Below are positions 1 through 9,308 of a stretch of DNA of 64,000 nt, in pieces (position 1 is the stretch's first letter; each line of letters opens with the position of its first letter). The DNA comes from Nitrospirota bacterium (GTDB lineage Bacteria > Nitrospirota > Thermodesulfovibrionia > UBA6902). Location of the stretch: NCBI GenBank assembly GCA_016215115.1, contig JACRLN010000016.1, positions 1-64,000 of the forward strand, in the 5' to 3' direction. The notes beneath the pieces are model-generated. The model worked only from the letters and a program-made list of their open reading frames with translations. It had not been told where the DNA came from and searched no databases. A program made the translations under genes and the position numbers.

Positions 1-46
1 ACGTCGCACTTGACGGTTTACCCGTCCCGGTGATACCCTTTCTCAT
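1..46 (-). CDS. 5' end of an unidentified gene leaving the window
   Basis: An ATG at 46 on the minus strand is preceded by AGGAG about 7 bases upstream and opens a reading frame that continues to the window edge. Fifteen residues are visible, beginning MRKGITGTGK. This is too little to assign a family. The good ribosome binding site is the main support. Confidence 0.4.
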   Translation of the reverse strand, partial: MRKGITGTGKPSSAT

Positions 47-75
47 GGTGGTGTCTCCTTTCGTTAAATTGTTGA

Positions 76-393
76 TTGATTCTCAACTTGAAAGGATACA
101 CCGCCTTTTATCTATTTACACACTTTTTGATTTTACTCCATGCTCAGACGTCAATTGACACAAGATCAAAGCTTATGGTTGAACTAAGGGATGATATTCT
201 AAATGAAGTTACCCGGCTTTATTTTGAGAGGAGAAAAATGCAGATTGAAATGTTCCTCTCTCCTCACGCAGATATTAAGGAGAAGACAGATAAAGAGCTT
301 CGCCTGCAGGAGCTTACTTCCGATATTGACGCACTCACAGGCTCTTATCTGTCAAAAAGACTTGTGCAAATCAGGAAAGCTGAAGAAATGTAA
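76..393 (+). pseudogene. C-terminal remnant of a protein with an LRDDILNEVTRLYFERR motif
   Basis: The segment from about residue 25 to the end (motifs RSKLMVELRDDILNEVTRLY, KELRLQELTSDIDALTG) looks like the conserved C-terminal helix region of a secreted or periplasmic protein family that I recall from deltaproteobacterial and Nitrospirota genomes, where it ends longer proteins. Here only about 80 conserved residues remain. The first 20 or so (from a TTG codon) look unrelated and no ribosome binding site is visible. I therefore read it as the 3' remnant of a larger gene. The function of the family is unknown to me. It could alternatively be a short expressed protein. Confidence 0.5.
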
Positions 394-450
394 GAGCGGT
401 ACGAAAATGAAAGATAAAACTATTATGCAAAAAATATTTAATGAGGGGGC

Positions 451-478
451 TTGACAAGGCAAAAAAATGAGCTAAAAT
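451..478 (+). promoter_or_regulatory. Sigma-70-like promoter of the candidate RNA
   Basis: TTGACA at 451-456, a 16-base spacer and TAAAAT at 473-478. Transcription would start near 485, just before the left arm of a 12-bp stem. No coding gene follows on this strand, which suggests the promoter serves the RNA. Confidence 0.5.
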
Positions 479-485
479 AAAATAA

Positions 486-660
486 GAAAACAGTTTGCGA
501 TACCCTGGAGCGGAATAGACCGGAGGACCAAGCAAATTGGTAAGGAGTAGGAGTTAGATAGCGGTGAGCAAGCCTCCAGAGCACAGGAGGAAGCCTAATG
601 CATCTACCAAAGCTCCATTATAAAAAGAGCTCCAAGGTTTAAACGAAACCAGGGCATCGC
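486..660 (+). ncRNA. Candidate structured RNA of unknown family
   Basis: The arms at 497-508 and 649-660 pair almost perfectly (GCGATACCCTGG with CCAGGGCATCGC, one mismatch) and would close a roughly 164-base multibranched RNA. Inside are hairpins ACCAA/TTGGT (527-541), CCTCC/GGAGG (573-590), AGCTC/GAGCT (611-631) and GGTTT/AAACC (636-650). A good promoter sits directly upstream and there is no open reading frame of note. I cannot match it to tmRNA, RNase P, SRP or 6S RNA, or to a riboswitch I know. The transcript may continue to about 790, where further inverted segments occur. Confidence 0.4.
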
Positions 661-793
661 TTCAATCTTATAGAGCCATCTGAAGGCAATTGGTCACGCT
701 GTTAAACGATGTGCATAAAAGAACGTGCCAACGTTGCAGTAGTCCAAAGAAGCAGGCCGGAAGATGACTCTATTTTATTTTGCCTTCCGATCT

Positions 794-1519
794 TCATGCT
801 TCTACGCGTTTCAGCCTGATTTCAACACGCCTGTTCTGTGCCCTGTTTGCAGGGGTATCGTTTGGAGCTACCGGCTTCTGGTCCGCATTACCCTTAATGG
901 AGAGGCGTGACGAATCAATGTAGTGGTTATTAATGAAATACTTCAGGACACTGGCGGCCCGTGCAACCGATAGTTCCCAGTTAGATGGATAGCGGAATGT
1001 GTTTATTGGGACATTGTCCGTATGGCCGGTAATCTCCACGTGGAAATAAGGATATTTGTGAATGATTTCAGCAATGGTGTCCAGTACTGGTTCAAAACTG
1101 CCCAGAATATCCGCTTCTCCGGGCCTGAAAGTGACTTTTTCTTTTATCGTGATAATTATTTCTCTATTGGTCACAAGAATAGAAATATCATCTCCCAAAT
1201 CAAGATTTTTCATCCCGGATTGTATTTTATCTCTAATCGTTTCCCCGATAACATCTGCCTTCTGGTTCAGCTCTGCAACAGGCAGCACATGATTTTGACC
1301 TTCGGCAGCCCGGGTCTTTTCATTGGCCCCGGAACCTTTTGTCATAACAACAAACATTATGAAAAAAACGAGCAGCAGAGATAACAAATCGCTTAGAGAA
1401 ATGAGCCAATTGTTGTCACTGTCCATCGTTTCATCAAATCCGTCCATAACCCTGTGGTATGATACGCTTGCGGCCCCTTCATAATGAGGCCTTATCGATT
1501 TCCCGGGCTTAGCTTTCAT
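794..1519 (-). CDS. motB: MotB-like stator protein with OmpA domain
   Basis: The N-terminal membrane segment (LISLSDLLSLLLVFF) carries the conserved proton-binding aspartate (D44). The C-terminal OmpA-like peptidoglycan-binding domain has GHTDN and the NRRVEI ending. With MotA it would form an ion-driven stator anchored to the cell wall. I chose the ATG at 1519 because GGGAG lies about 7 bases upstream; an in-frame ATG at 1558 has no such site. It lies 48 bases after motA in the same orientation. No other flagellar or motility genes are present, so the motor it drives cannot be told from here. Confidence 0.88.
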   Translation of the reverse strand: MKAKPGKSIRPHYEGAASVSYHRVMDGFDETMDSDNNWLISLSDLLSLLLVFFIMFVVMTKGSGANEKTRAAEGQNHVLPVAELNQKADVIGETIRDKIQSGMKNLDLGDDISILVTNREIIITIKEKVTFRPGEADILGSFEPVLDTIAEIIHKYPYFHVEITGHTDNVPINTFRYPSNWELSVARAASVLKYFINNHYIDSSRLSIKGNADQKPVAPNDTPANRAQNRRVEIRLKRVEA

Positions 1520-1567
1520 GTTATTTCTCCCGATGTTCACTATTTTTATGTATGGCAATGAAAATCA

Positions 1568-2371
1568 TTACGTCAAGCTGGAGACATTCGGAGCAGTCAC
1601 TGTATTGCCAATATCTGTTAACAAGTCAAATTCCTCTTCCCGGCACCCTCTTATTCTCGCCTCAATTTTTAAGGGATGCTCCATATTCTTTATAGCAAGT
1701 ATACCCTCAATAGTAATATTCATGATTAACTCAGATTCTATGGCCTGCTCTTTCAGCTTTGCACAGAGTGGCAACATAATCAGGTTGGAGATAATTATTC
1801 CGTAGAAAGTGGACATAAGGGCCACAGCCATCATAGGCGCAATCGTATCGACGGATTCCATATGTTTAAACATTTTAATGAGGCTGATGACAGTGCCTGC
1901 CAGTCCAAATGAAGGGGTAAGCCGTGCAATTGTCTTTAGCAGATTCTGGCTGAAATTCAGATTTACAATCCTGATCGTCATTTCCCTTTCCATGATATTT
2001 TTTATATCGTGGTCACCATAATTATTTATAAGCAGTTTCGCTCCGAGTCTCAGAAAATCATCATCTATGCTTTTTATTTTATTTTCCAGGTTTCTTATAC
2101 TTATTCTCATGTACGTCCTTGATATATCGAGAATATCCTTAATGACAGAATCCCTGTCCTTTTGCCTTGAATATGCATTGATTATGTCATATATGGTATT
2201 GCGTATCCTTTCAAAAGGAAAACCCACAAACAGGGCAAGAGTAGTCCCCCCGGTAACGATCAAAAAGGCATCGAGATTAAAAATCATTGACATCCCGACA
2301 TCCTTGAAAACCGTCAAGGCGAATGACACTAAGCTGATAGTTATAACTGCACCCAGGATAATGTTCATCAT
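1568..2371 (-). CDS. motA: MotA-like stator channel protein
   Basis: About 267 residues with the MotA/TolQ/ExbB architecture: two N-terminal membrane helices, a charged cytoplasmic region, then two helices containing LTPSFGLAGTV (the conserved proline of the third helix) and FYGIIISNLIMLPL (the proline of the fourth). It forms the ion channel with MotB and pushes on the rotor from the inner membrane. The gene starts with two consecutive ATGs. GGAG sits 3 bases before the first and 6 before the second, so 2368 may be the true start. It is the first gene of a motAB pair. Confidence 0.9.
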   Translation of the reverse strand: MMNIILGAVITISLVSFALTVFKDVGMSMIFNLDAFLIVTGGTTLALFVGFPFERIRNTIYDIINAYSRQKDRDSVIKDILDISRTYMRISIRNLENKIKSIDDDFLRLGAKLLINNYGDHDIKNIMEREMTIRIVNLNFSQNLLKTIARLTPSFGLAGTVISLIKMFKHMESVDTIAPMMAVALMSTFYGIIISNLIMLPLCAKLKEQAIESELIMNITIEGILAIKNMEHPLKIEARIRGCREEEFDLLTDIGNTVTAPNVSSLT

Positions 2372-2649
2372 TTCTCCACACCAATCGTTGAGTATAAGTG
2401 AATATTTTTTTTCAGAAAGGTTACAGCAATTAACATGCCAAAACTGAAATTAACTTATTTGTGGGCCAGTCCTGCGGAAAATATGGATATTGCAGAAGGT
2501 TATGCTGCGTCGTAAGGTACAGGGAAAAAGGACTATAATCGGAACAATTTTCCATGGGAGTAAATTTTTTCTGCTTCTTCACCTTCCAACTATTCGCTCA
2601 TTTATACTAAACTATGCAATTATAAATACTACTTAAAGCGAGGATGATA

Positions 2650-2961
2650 ATGAAAGAATATGTGATGATCCCTTTTCAGGTAAAAGAAGACAGGCTTGAT
2701 GAGGCGAAGAAGGTAATAAATGAACTTATCTTTAGCGTGAAGGAAAAAGAGCCCGGAACGCTGCTCTACAACTCACTTCAATTAAAGAAAGACCCGACAA
2801 GTTTTATTCACTTTATAATTTTCGCCGACAATGACGCTCACATGAAACACCGCGGCGCCCCATATGTAATGGACTTTGTGAAAAAGCTGTATGATCTTTG
2901 CCCTGATGAACCATTTCCGATCTTTCTTGAAAGTTTTGATTCATGTGGTATTGAGGTTTAA
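2650..2961 (+). CDS. ABM-domain (antibiotic biosynthesis monooxygenase-like) protein
   Basis: About 103 residues with the ferredoxin-like ABM fold pattern: an N-terminal strand (YVMIPFQV), a helix, EPGTLLYNSLQLKKD, FIIFADNDAHMKHRGAPYV and a final strand. Relatives are small cofactor-free monooxygenases or quinol-type oxidoreductases; the substrate cannot be told. I chose the second ATG (2650) because GAGG lies 6 bases upstream, whereas the ATG at 2644 overlaps that site. The gene stands alone, divergent from motA and convergent with ispG. Confidence 0.75.
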   Translation: MKEYVMIPFQVKEDRLDEAKKVINELIFSVKEKEPGTLLYNSLQLKKDPTSFIHFIIFADNDAHMKHRGAPYVMDFVKKLYDLCPDEPFPIFLESFDSCGIEV

Positions 2962-3077
2962 GCATTAGGTTATTCCGCGTCGTATGGTAGATAGGATAAA
3001 AGCACGAAAGCAAGCCTGACACTATAAGACTTAAAGAAATCCCGGATGCCCGTCCATGCCGCAGATTATAACTTATT

Positions 3078-3112
3078 CAGCCTTCAGCAATCAGCGGTCA
3101 GCTTTCAGCGCG
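3078..3112. repeat. Seven-base-period repeat (CAGCGGT/CAGCTTT units)
   Basis: CAGC-anchored units spaced 7 bases apart (cagcaat, cagcggt, cagcttt) in the gap between two convergent genes. Similar units recur at about 12.7, 27.6, 27.9, 41.3, 47.6, 48.5, 59.4 and 60.2 kb. Confidence 0.6.
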
Positions 3113-3127
3113 AGAAAAGATCTCTCT

Positions 3128-4180
3128 TTACAGCCTCTTTATCTCTCGCATCAGCGTACTGAATAAATCCTGCTCTTTGAGAGTCTTGACTACTTTGCCG
3201 TGTTTAAAGAGAATACCCATTCCCTTACCTCCGGCGATGCCGATGTCGGCCTCCCGCGCTTCACCGGGGCCGTTTACAACACACCCCATTACTGCAACTT
3301 TAAGAGGTTTTTTTATTTTTAATAAACCGGTTTCAACCTTTTCAACAATGCCTCTTATATTTATCTGGCAGCGTCCGCATGTGGGGCAGGAAATTATCTC
3401 AGGTCCCGTTTGTCTTAAATGGAGGCATTTCAGAATTTCATATGCAACCTTAACCTCTTCAACAGGGTCTGCTGTCAGCGAAACTCTGATTGTATCTCCT
3501 ATCCCTTCTGAAAGAAGTATGCCCAGCCCCACCGCACTCTTGACAGTGCCTGAAAAAGCTGGGCCTGCCTCTGAGATTCCGATATGAAGTGGATAATCAT
3601 ATTTTTTTGAAAACAGCCTGTACGCCTCCACAGTCTTCATGACATCAGACGCCTTGAGGGAGACTTTAATGGCTTTAAATTTAAGGTCTTCAAGGATCTT
3701 TATATGTCTGCCTGCGCTTTCTACAAGAGCCTTTGCAGTGGGATGTCCATATTTTCTTAAAAGGTCTTTCTCAAGCGAGCCCGCATTTACTCCGATTCGT
3801 ATCGGGACACACTTGTCCTTTGCAGCACTGACGACTTCTTTTACTTTCAACTTACTCCCGATATTGCCGGGATTTATTCTCAACCCGTCTGCCCCGCTTG
3901 CCATGGCCTCAAGCGCAAGCCTGTGGTCAAAATGCACATCTGCAATAAGAGGAATGTTGATTTTCTTTTTTATTGTCTTAATAGCCCTTGCTGCATCGGT
4001 ATTTAATATCGCAACCCTGACAATTTCACAACCGGCAGACTCAAGTCTCTTAATCTGTGATATGGTAGAAAGCACATCGCGCGTGTCGGTCTTTGTCATA
4101 GACTGAACGACAACAGGGGCGCCCCCGCCGATTTTAATATTACCGAGGGTTAATTGCTTAGTTAATTTTTTCTTTGACAT
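3128..4180 (-). CDS. ispG: 4-hydroxy-3-methylbut-2-enyl diphosphate synthase IspG
   Basis: Converts 2-C-methylerythritol 2,4-cyclodiphosphate to HMBPP in the MEP isoprenoid pathway, using a [4Fe-4S] cluster. The family opening (GGGAPVVVQSMTKTDTRD) is intact, and the cluster ligands are visible in SCPTCGRC and GCVVNGPGEA. Length (about 350 residues) is that of the short bacterial form. ATG at 4180 is preferred over an in-frame GTG at 4189; neither has a clear ribosome site. The start overlaps the end of mltG, so the two are probably co-transcribed. ispD and ispF lie at 40-41 kb. Confidence 0.95.
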   Translation of the reverse strand: MSKKKLTKQLTLGNIKIGGGAPVVVQSMTKTDTRDVLSTISQIKRLESAGCEIVRVAILNTDAARAIKTIKKKINIPLIADVHFDHRLALEAMASGADGLRINPGNIGSKLKVKEVVSAAKDKCVPIRIGVNAGSLEKDLLRKYGHPTAKALVESAGRHIKILEDLKFKAIKVSLKASDVMKTVEAYRLFSKKYDYPLHIGISEAGPAFSGTVKSAVGLGILLSEGIGDTIRVSLTADPVEEVKVAYEILKCLHLRQTGPEIISCPTCGRCQINIRGIVEKVETGLLKIKKPLKVAVMGCVVNGPGEAREADIGIAGGKGMGILFKHGKVVKTLKEQDLFSTLMREIKRL

Positions 4181-5198
4181 TTTGAGCACTATTGTTTTCG
4201 TTGTTTCGCTGATAAAGCATTACGGCGCCTGAATGCTCTTCATTTGTTCTTGAAAAATAATGAGAGCCGTCATTTTTAGAGACAAAATACAGATATTTCA
4301 CTTTTGCAGGATAAAGGGCGGCTTTAATGGATTTCAGTCCCGGCGATGCAATCGGACCAGGCGGAAGCCCCTCTATTGCGTAAGTATTGTAAGGAGTTTT
4401 TCTTTTGAGGTCTTCTTTGGTTATGCTTCGCAAATAAGTTCGAATTCCATAAACAACAGTAGGATCCGCCTGAAGTTTTATATTCTTTTTTAATCTATTA
4501 TGGTAAACAGCAGAAATTACCGGCCTCTCGACATCCAAAAAGGCTTCTTTTTCTATTATTGATGCGAGTGTTAAGACTTCATTTTCATTCATTCCGATTT
4601 CTTCCGTTCTCTTGATGAGTGTTCGGTCAAAACTTTCTCTTAATCTCTGAACCATTGTTTTAAAGATTGTTGTCGGCTCGGTCCCTTTTGCGAAATTGTA
4701 TGTGTCGGGGAATAAATAGCCCTCAAGGCTTGGGGCCTTTATGCCAAGAGAATTTAAAAAATCCCTGTCATAGACAATCCCCCAGGACTGGTCATTGATA
4801 AGACCCTTATCTTTCAGTTTTAATCTGATATCTTCAAGTGTAAAACCTTCCGGGATTGTTATGGTGAAGTAAATTGATTTACCTTTAATCAATTTATCAA
4901 AGATCTGCAAGGGTGTCATTGAGGCGCTGAGATTGTAGTAACCGGGCCTGATTTGTCTGTCTTTCATTGTTACCTTCCCAAGGAGAATAAGGGCAAAACG
5001 ATTTCCAATTATATCTTCATTTTTTAGAATAGTAACGGCCTTTGAATAGGTTGAACCTTCGGGGATATTAACCTCCTTCCATTTTTCCTCAGAGGAGGCA
5101 GGTATTATCAGATTCATAAAGACAAAAAAGGCAGCCAGAATGATAAAACTGAAAACTACAGATGCCAGTTCAGGAAAGTTCTGAAAATATTTTTTCAT
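4158..5198 (-). CDS. mltG: Endolytic murein transglycosylase MltG
   Basis: Inner-membrane lytic transglycosylase that cuts nascent glycan strands and so limits their length. An N-terminal membrane helix (about residues 13-32) is followed by a LysM-like region and the YceG catalytic domain. That domain contains LASIIEKEA with the catalytic glutamate, LQADPTVVYG and IEGLPPGPIASPG. 346 residues is normal for the family. It is upstream of, and overlaps, ispG. Confidence 0.93.
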   Translation of the reverse strand: MKKYFQNFPELASVVFSFIILAAFFVFMNLIIPASSEEKWKEVNIPEGSTYSKAVTILKNEDIIGNRFALILLGKVTMKDRQIRPGYYNLSASMTPLQIFDKLIKGKSIYFTITIPEGFTLEDIRLKLKDKGLINDQSWGIVYDRDFLNSLGIKAPSLEGYLFPDTYNFAKGTEPTTIFKTMVQRLRESFDRTLIKRTEEIGMNENEVLTLASIIEKEAFLDVERPVISAVYHNRLKKNIKLQADPTVVYGIRTYLRSITKEDLKRKTPYNTYAIEGLPPGPIASPGLKSIKAALYPAKVKYLYFVSKNDGSHYFSRTNEEHSGAVMLYQRNNENNSAQNVKEKIN

Positions 5199-5344
5199 CG
5201 TTTTGTGCTGTCAGTCCCGGGCTATCACTAAAAGCTGTGCAAATATTTTATCTTGATATAATGCCCCATTATCAGCTTTTAATGCGTATAATAAGGATGC
5301 CAGAAGGGAAAGAAAAAAGTAAACTGTGAGGTATCCATTCAGTT

Positions 5345-5451
5345 ATAAGGGGATTTGATGAATCCCCTCTTTGAAAAAGAGGGGTTAGGGGAGATTTTAT
5401 AAAATGATTTTAAAAATCCCCCCTTGCCCCCCTTTGCCAAAGGAGGGGTAA
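5345..5451. repeat. Intergenic C-tract/G-tract inverted repeat
   Basis: Between mltG and the GYD gene are two inverted modules: CCCCTCTTTGAAAAAGAGGGG at about 5364-5384 (paired arms around a GAAA-like loop) and CCCCTTTGCCAAAGGAGGGG at about 5429-5449, joined by AT-rich sequence. The layout resembles small non-autonomous palindromic elements found in many environmental bacterial genomes. It may also work as a bidirectional terminator for the two minus-strand genes around it. Confidence 0.6.
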
Positions 5452-5453
5452 TT

Positions 5454-5738
5454 TTACTTGAGGCTTTTTATAAATTCATCCACTGAAAGGGCGGGAAGGG
5501 TTATTAACTGGACAGTGCCCCGCGAACCGAGTTCTACAGACATTTTTAGAACAGCCTCATTATTTGGGGCATCGAGCAGAGTCATAAAATCATAAGGGCC
5601 GAGCACTGCATACTGGCCCAATACTCTAATTCCCATTGCTTCAATTTCTTTGTTTACTTCTTTAATTCTTTCCGGACGAGTTTTAAGGGTTTTCCTCCCC
5701 TCGTCAGTAAGCGTGCTTAATGCGATATAAATAGCCAT
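5454..5738 (-). CDS. GYD-domain protein
   Basis: About 94 residues matching the small GYD-domain family: an N-terminal strand (IYIALSTLTDEGRK), VLGQYAVLGPYDFMTLLDAP with the GxYDF core, and RGTVQLITLPALSVDEF. Members adopt a ferredoxin-like fold and have no assigned biochemical role. The ATG at 5738 has AGGAGG 5 bases upstream, so the longer frame to 5759 is not needed. It is divergent from galU. Confidence 0.8.
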   Translation of the reverse strand: MAIYIALSTLTDEGRKTLKTRPERIKEVNKEIEAMGIRVLGQYAVLGPYDFMTLLDAPNNEAVLKMSVELGSRGTVQLITLPALSVDEFIKSLK

Positions 5739-5923
5739 GATTCCTCCTTCCTGTAACAATGGTCAGTTATTACAATCTATATATTACTAATTGATTATCT
5801 TGTCAAGTAGCAATAAACATCATCGCAATTCGCCCTCTTTCAATAACTCAAACAACATGGTAGAATAAGGATTATTTTGTGTTTTTTTTGCTGTCTGATA
5901 TAAGCATTTCAAAGGAGCAACGG

Positions 5924-6811
5924 ATGACCAAAACAGTAAAAAAGGCTGTATTCCCTGCAGCAGGTCTGGGGACAAGATTTCTACCGGCAACAAAGGCATC
6001 ACCAAAGGAAATGCTGCCTATTGTTGACAAGCCGTTGATACAATATGCAGTTGAGGAGGCTGAGCGCTACAATATCAAAGAATTTATTATGATTACAGGC
6101 AAATCCAAAAGGGCTATTGAAGACCATTTTGATTATGCGTGGGAACTTGAAGAAAACCTGAAAAGCAAAGGCAAGGCAGCCATGTTAGAGGAGATAAGAC
6201 GGCTTTCACAACATCAGTTTGCATATATAAGGCAGGGCGCTCCTCTGGGACTCGGACACGCAATACTCTGTGCAAAGCCTTTTGTAAAAGACGAGCCCTT
6301 TGCAGTAATATTGAGCGATGATATTATTGATCCGGAAGACGATCTTCTTGGAAAAATGTTACATATCTATGATAAATATCAGGCAACAGTCCTGGCCCTG
6401 GAAAGGGTACCTAAGGAAGAGGTAAACCGGTACGGGATAATAGCCGGAGAGGAAGTGAAAAAAAATGTGTTCAAAATAACGGACATGGTTGAAAAACCCA
6501 AAGCTTCTTCAGCACCTTCAGATATTGCAATAATAGGCAGATATATACTTACTCCCGATATCTTTAGTGTACTTGAAAAAACACCCCCTGGAAAAGGCGG
6601 TGAAATTCAATTGACTGATGCATTAAAGGGCCTCTTGCATAATAAACCTGTTTATGGTTATCTCTTTAACGGAAAACGATATGATGCAGGCGACAAGTTT
6701 GGTTATCTCAAGGCTACTGTTGAATTTGCCTTGAAGAATGAAACTGTAAAAGATGAATTTAGAGAATATCTTTTATCTGCAGTTATACCAAGATTAAACA
6801 AGGAGTTATAA
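5924..6811 (+). CDS. galU: UTP-glucose-1-phosphate uridylyltransferase GalU
   Basis: Makes UDP-glucose from UTP and glucose-1-phosphate for envelope polysaccharides. The nucleotide-binding signature near the N terminus ([20 protein letters not shown]) is intact, followed by [13 protein letters not shown] and the conserved [17 protein letters not shown]. The ATG at 5924 follows AGGAG by about 6 bases and gives 295 residues, a normal length. Its stop codon shares one base with the lon start (TAATG), so translation of the two is probably coupled. Confidence 0.93.
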   Translation: MTKTVKKAVFPAAGLGTRFLPATKASPKEMLPIVDKPLIQYAVEEAERYNIKEFIMITGKSKRAIEDHFDYAWELEENLKSKGKAAMLEEIRRLSQHQFAYIRQGAPLGLGHAILCAKPFVKDEPFAVILSDDIIDPEDDLLGKMLHIYDKYQATVLALERVPKEEVNRYGIIAGEEVKKNVFKITDMVEKPKASSAPSDIAIIGRYILTPDIFSVLEKTPPGKGGEIQLTDALKGLLHNKPVYGYLFNGKRYDAGDKFGYLKATVEFALKNETVKDEFREYLLSAVIPRLNKEL

Positions 6812-9189
6812 TGGCTGAGATAGATACAAAAGAAGAACGAGAGATTGAGATTCCGACATCTTTACCAATTCTTCCTGTCAGGGATGTCGTAATTTTTCCA
6901 TACATGATTCTTCCTCTGTTTGTGGGGAGGGATATTTCAATCAAGGCGATTGAGCATGCGGTCGGAGAGAATAAAATGATTATGCTCGTTTCGCAGAAAG
7001 ATGTTAATGTAGAGATCCCAAACGTTGAAGACCTCTATACCGTGGGCACAGTAGGGTCCCTTCTGAGAATGCTGAAACTCCCTGATGGTCGGCTAAAGAT
7101 CCTTGTACAGGGACTAGCGAAGGCAAAAATCCTCAATTATGTACAAACCGAACCTTTTTATATTGGTGAGATTGAAAAAGTCGTTGAACAGAAGCGCCCT
7201 GAGAAGACTCTGGAAGTGGAAGCATTAATGCGGAATGTGAAGGAACTCGTTGACAAGTCATTAGCGCTCGGCAAGTCCTTTCTTCCTGACATAATTGTCC
7301 TTATAGAAAATATTGAAGAACCCGGAAGACTTGCGGATCTCGTGGCATCAAATCTTGGATTAAAGGCGGATCAGGCACAGGGATTACTTGAACAGACAGA
7401 TCCAATACAACGACTTAAAAAGATCAGTGAATTACTTAACAGGGAAGTTGATCTCCTGCAGGTTCAACAAAAAATACAGTCAGACGTCAAAGGTGAAATC
7501 GACAAGACCCAGCGCGAATACTTCCTGAGAGAGCAGTTGAAAGCTATTCAGAGGGAACTCGGTGAGATAGATGAAAAAACCGAGGAAATAATGGAATTGC
7601 GCAAGAAAATAGAAAAGGCAAAGATGCCCGAAAAGGTTGAGAAAGAAGCTATAAAACAGATTAACCGCCTTGAAAAGATGCATCCGGACAGCGCTGAAGC
7701 CGGTACAATAAGAACCTATGCCGACTGGCTTGTTGAACTCCCGTGGTCCAAAAGCACAAAAGACAACCTCGACCTGAAAAAGGCAAAAAAAGTGCTTGAC
7801 GAAGACCACTATGATCTTGAGAAAGTCAAAGAACGCATACTTGAATATCTGGGAGTAAGAAAGCTCAAGGAGAAAATGAAGGGGCCGATCCTTTGTTTTG
7901 TAGGTCCTCCGGGGGTCGGAAAGACGTCACTTGGGAAATCAATTGCACGGTCGCTCGGGAGGGAGTTTTTTAGAATGTCCCTTGGCGGCATGAGAGATGA
8001 AGCCGAGATAAGAGGACACAGAAGGACCTATGTAGGGGCCATGCCGGGCAGGATAATTCAGGGGATTAAGACCTCAGGCAAGAATAATCCTGTTTTCATG
8101 CTTGATGAGGTTGATAAAATAGGCATGGACTTCAGGGGCGACCCCGCATCAGCTTTACTGGAAGTGCTGGATCCGGAACAGAACAATACTTTTGCAGATC
8201 ATTACCTGGGGGTCCCGTTTGATCTTAGCAATGTTATGTTTATTACAACTGCAAATCTCATAGATCCGATCCCTTCCCCATTAAGAGACAGGATGGAAAT
8301 TATCACCCTTTCCGGATATACTTCCGAGGAAAAAACCGGCATAGCAAAAAATTATCTCATACCTAAACAGTTAAAGGAACATGGCATTTCAGACAAGAAT
8401 TTAAAAATCAACGACAGCGCCCTGTTGCAGATTACCACCCATTATACCAGTGAAGCCGGCGTAAGAAATCTGGAGCGTGAGATCGCAAATCTCTGCCGGA
8501 AGGTTGCGAGAAGGATTGCAGAAGGCAAGATAAAAAAATACAGCATATCTTCAAAGAATCTGTCGAAATATCTCGGTGTGCCAAAATTCCTTCCTGAGGA
8601 AGAAATCAAGAAAGATGAGATTGGTGTTGCAACAGGGCTTGCATGGACCGAGGCCGGCGGAGACATAATCTATATTGAGGCAACAATGATGAAAGGTAAA
8701 GGCGGGTTGACGCTTACAGGCCAGCTTGGAGATGTAATGAAAGAGTCAGCCCATGCGGCATTAAGTTATATTCGTTCAAGGGCTAAAATCCTCGGCATCA
8801 GCAATAATCTTTTTTCTCAAAATGATATCCATATTCATGTTCCTGCCGGTGGTATCCCGAAAGACGGCCCTTCCGCCGGCATAACAATGGCTACAGCCCT
8901 TGCCTCAGTCTTTACAGGCAGACCTGTTCACAAGAGTATTGCCATGACCGGAGAGGTAACCCTGCGCGGGAAAGTGCTTCCAATCGGAGGCTTGAAAGAA
9001 AAAGCCCTTGCGGCAAAGAGAATGGGCATTAAAAAAGTTATCATACCCAAAAGGAATGAAAAGGATCTCGAAGACATCCCCAAGTACGTAAAAAAGGAAA
9101 TGATTTTTATGCCCGTTGAAACAATGGATGAAGTTTTAAAGAACGCCCTTATCACAAAGAAAAAGGGGAAGATAAAAGAACACAAATAA
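6811..9189 (+). CDS. lon: ATP-dependent protease Lon
   Basis: Cytoplasmic AAA+ serine protease for damaged and regulatory proteins. Domain order: LON substrate-binding N domain (residues about 15-210), coiled linker, AAA+ module with Walker [10 protein letters not shown] (about 364-372) and Walker [12 protein letters not shown], then the C-terminal protease domain with [10 protein letters not shown] (catalytic serine near 687) and the lysine of [11 protein letters not shown]. 792 residues is typical. A ribosome site AGGAG lies inside the end of galU. I saw none of the in-frame repeats that interrupt many later genes. Confidence 0.97.
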   Translation: MAEIDTKEEREIEIPTSLPILPVRDVVIFPYMILPLFVGRDISIKAIEHAVGENKMIMLVSQKDVNVEIPNVEDLYTVGTVGSLLRMLKLPDGRLKILVQGLAKAKILNYVQTEPFYIGEIEKVVEQKRPEKTLEVEALMRNVKELVDKSLALGKSFLPDIIVLIENIEEPGRLADLVASNLGLKADQAQGLLEQTDPIQRLKKISELLNREVDLLQVQQKIQSDVKGEIDKTQREYFLREQLKAIQRELGEIDEKTEEIMELRKKIEKAKMPEKVEKEAIKQINRLEKMHPDSAEAGTIRTYADWLVELPWSKSTKDNLDLKKAKKVLDEDHYDLEKVKERILEYLGVRKLKEKMKGPILCFVGPPGVGKTSLGKSIARSLGREFFRMSLGGMRDEAEIRGHRRTYVGAMPGRIIQGIKTSGKNNPVFMLDEVDKIGMDFRGDPASALLEVLDPEQNNTFADHYLGVPFDLSNVMFITTANLIDPIPSPLRDRMEIITLSGYTSEEKTGIAKNYLIPKQLKEHGISDKNLKINDSALLQITTHYTSEAGVRNLEREIANLCRKVARRIAEGKIKKYSISSKNLSKYLGVPKFLPEEEIKKDEIGVATGLAWTEAGGDIIYIEATMMKGKGGLTLTGQLGDVMKESAHAALSYIRSRAKILGISNNLFSQNDIHIHVPAGGIPKDGPSAGITMATALASVFTGRPVHKSIAMTGEVTLRGKVLPIGGLKEKALAAKRMGIKKVIIPKRNEKDLEDIPKYVKKEMIFMPVETMDEVLKNALITKKKGKIKEHK

Positions 9190-9300
9190 CCACAGAGACA
9201 CTGAGACACAGAAAAGGTAAGAACTAAGCAGTAAGCAGTTGGAACCAGGAACTGCTTACTCCCTACTCCTTACTTTTCTCTGTGCCCTCTGTGGTAATTT
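9189..9300. repeat. Inverted heptamer-type repeat between lon and thiL
   Basis: Outer arms ACCACAGAGACACTGAGAC and CTCTGTGCCCTCTGTGGT are roughly complementary, and inner arms AAGCAGTAAGCAGTT and AACTGCTTACTCC pair. The units step by about 7 bases (cacagag, acactga, gacacag). The structure could fold as a long hairpin in the lon-thiL transcript and may act as an attenuator or terminator. Confidence 0.65.
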
Positions 9301-9308
9301 CTTAAATT

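Noticed and set aside
203-454. Second open frame over the 76-393 remnant
   Set aside because: Wrong frame relative to the conserved LRDDILNEVTRLYF block; low-complexity product.
497-660. Structured RNA as 6S RNA, tmRNA or retron msr-msd
   Set aside because: The interior forms several short branches instead of one long rod (6S). There is no tRNA-like end or tag frame (tmRNA), and no reverse transcriptase is nearby (retron).
1022-1384. Plus-strand frame of 120 codons opposite motB
   Set aside because: Shadow of motB; motB carries the OmpA motifs in the minus frame.
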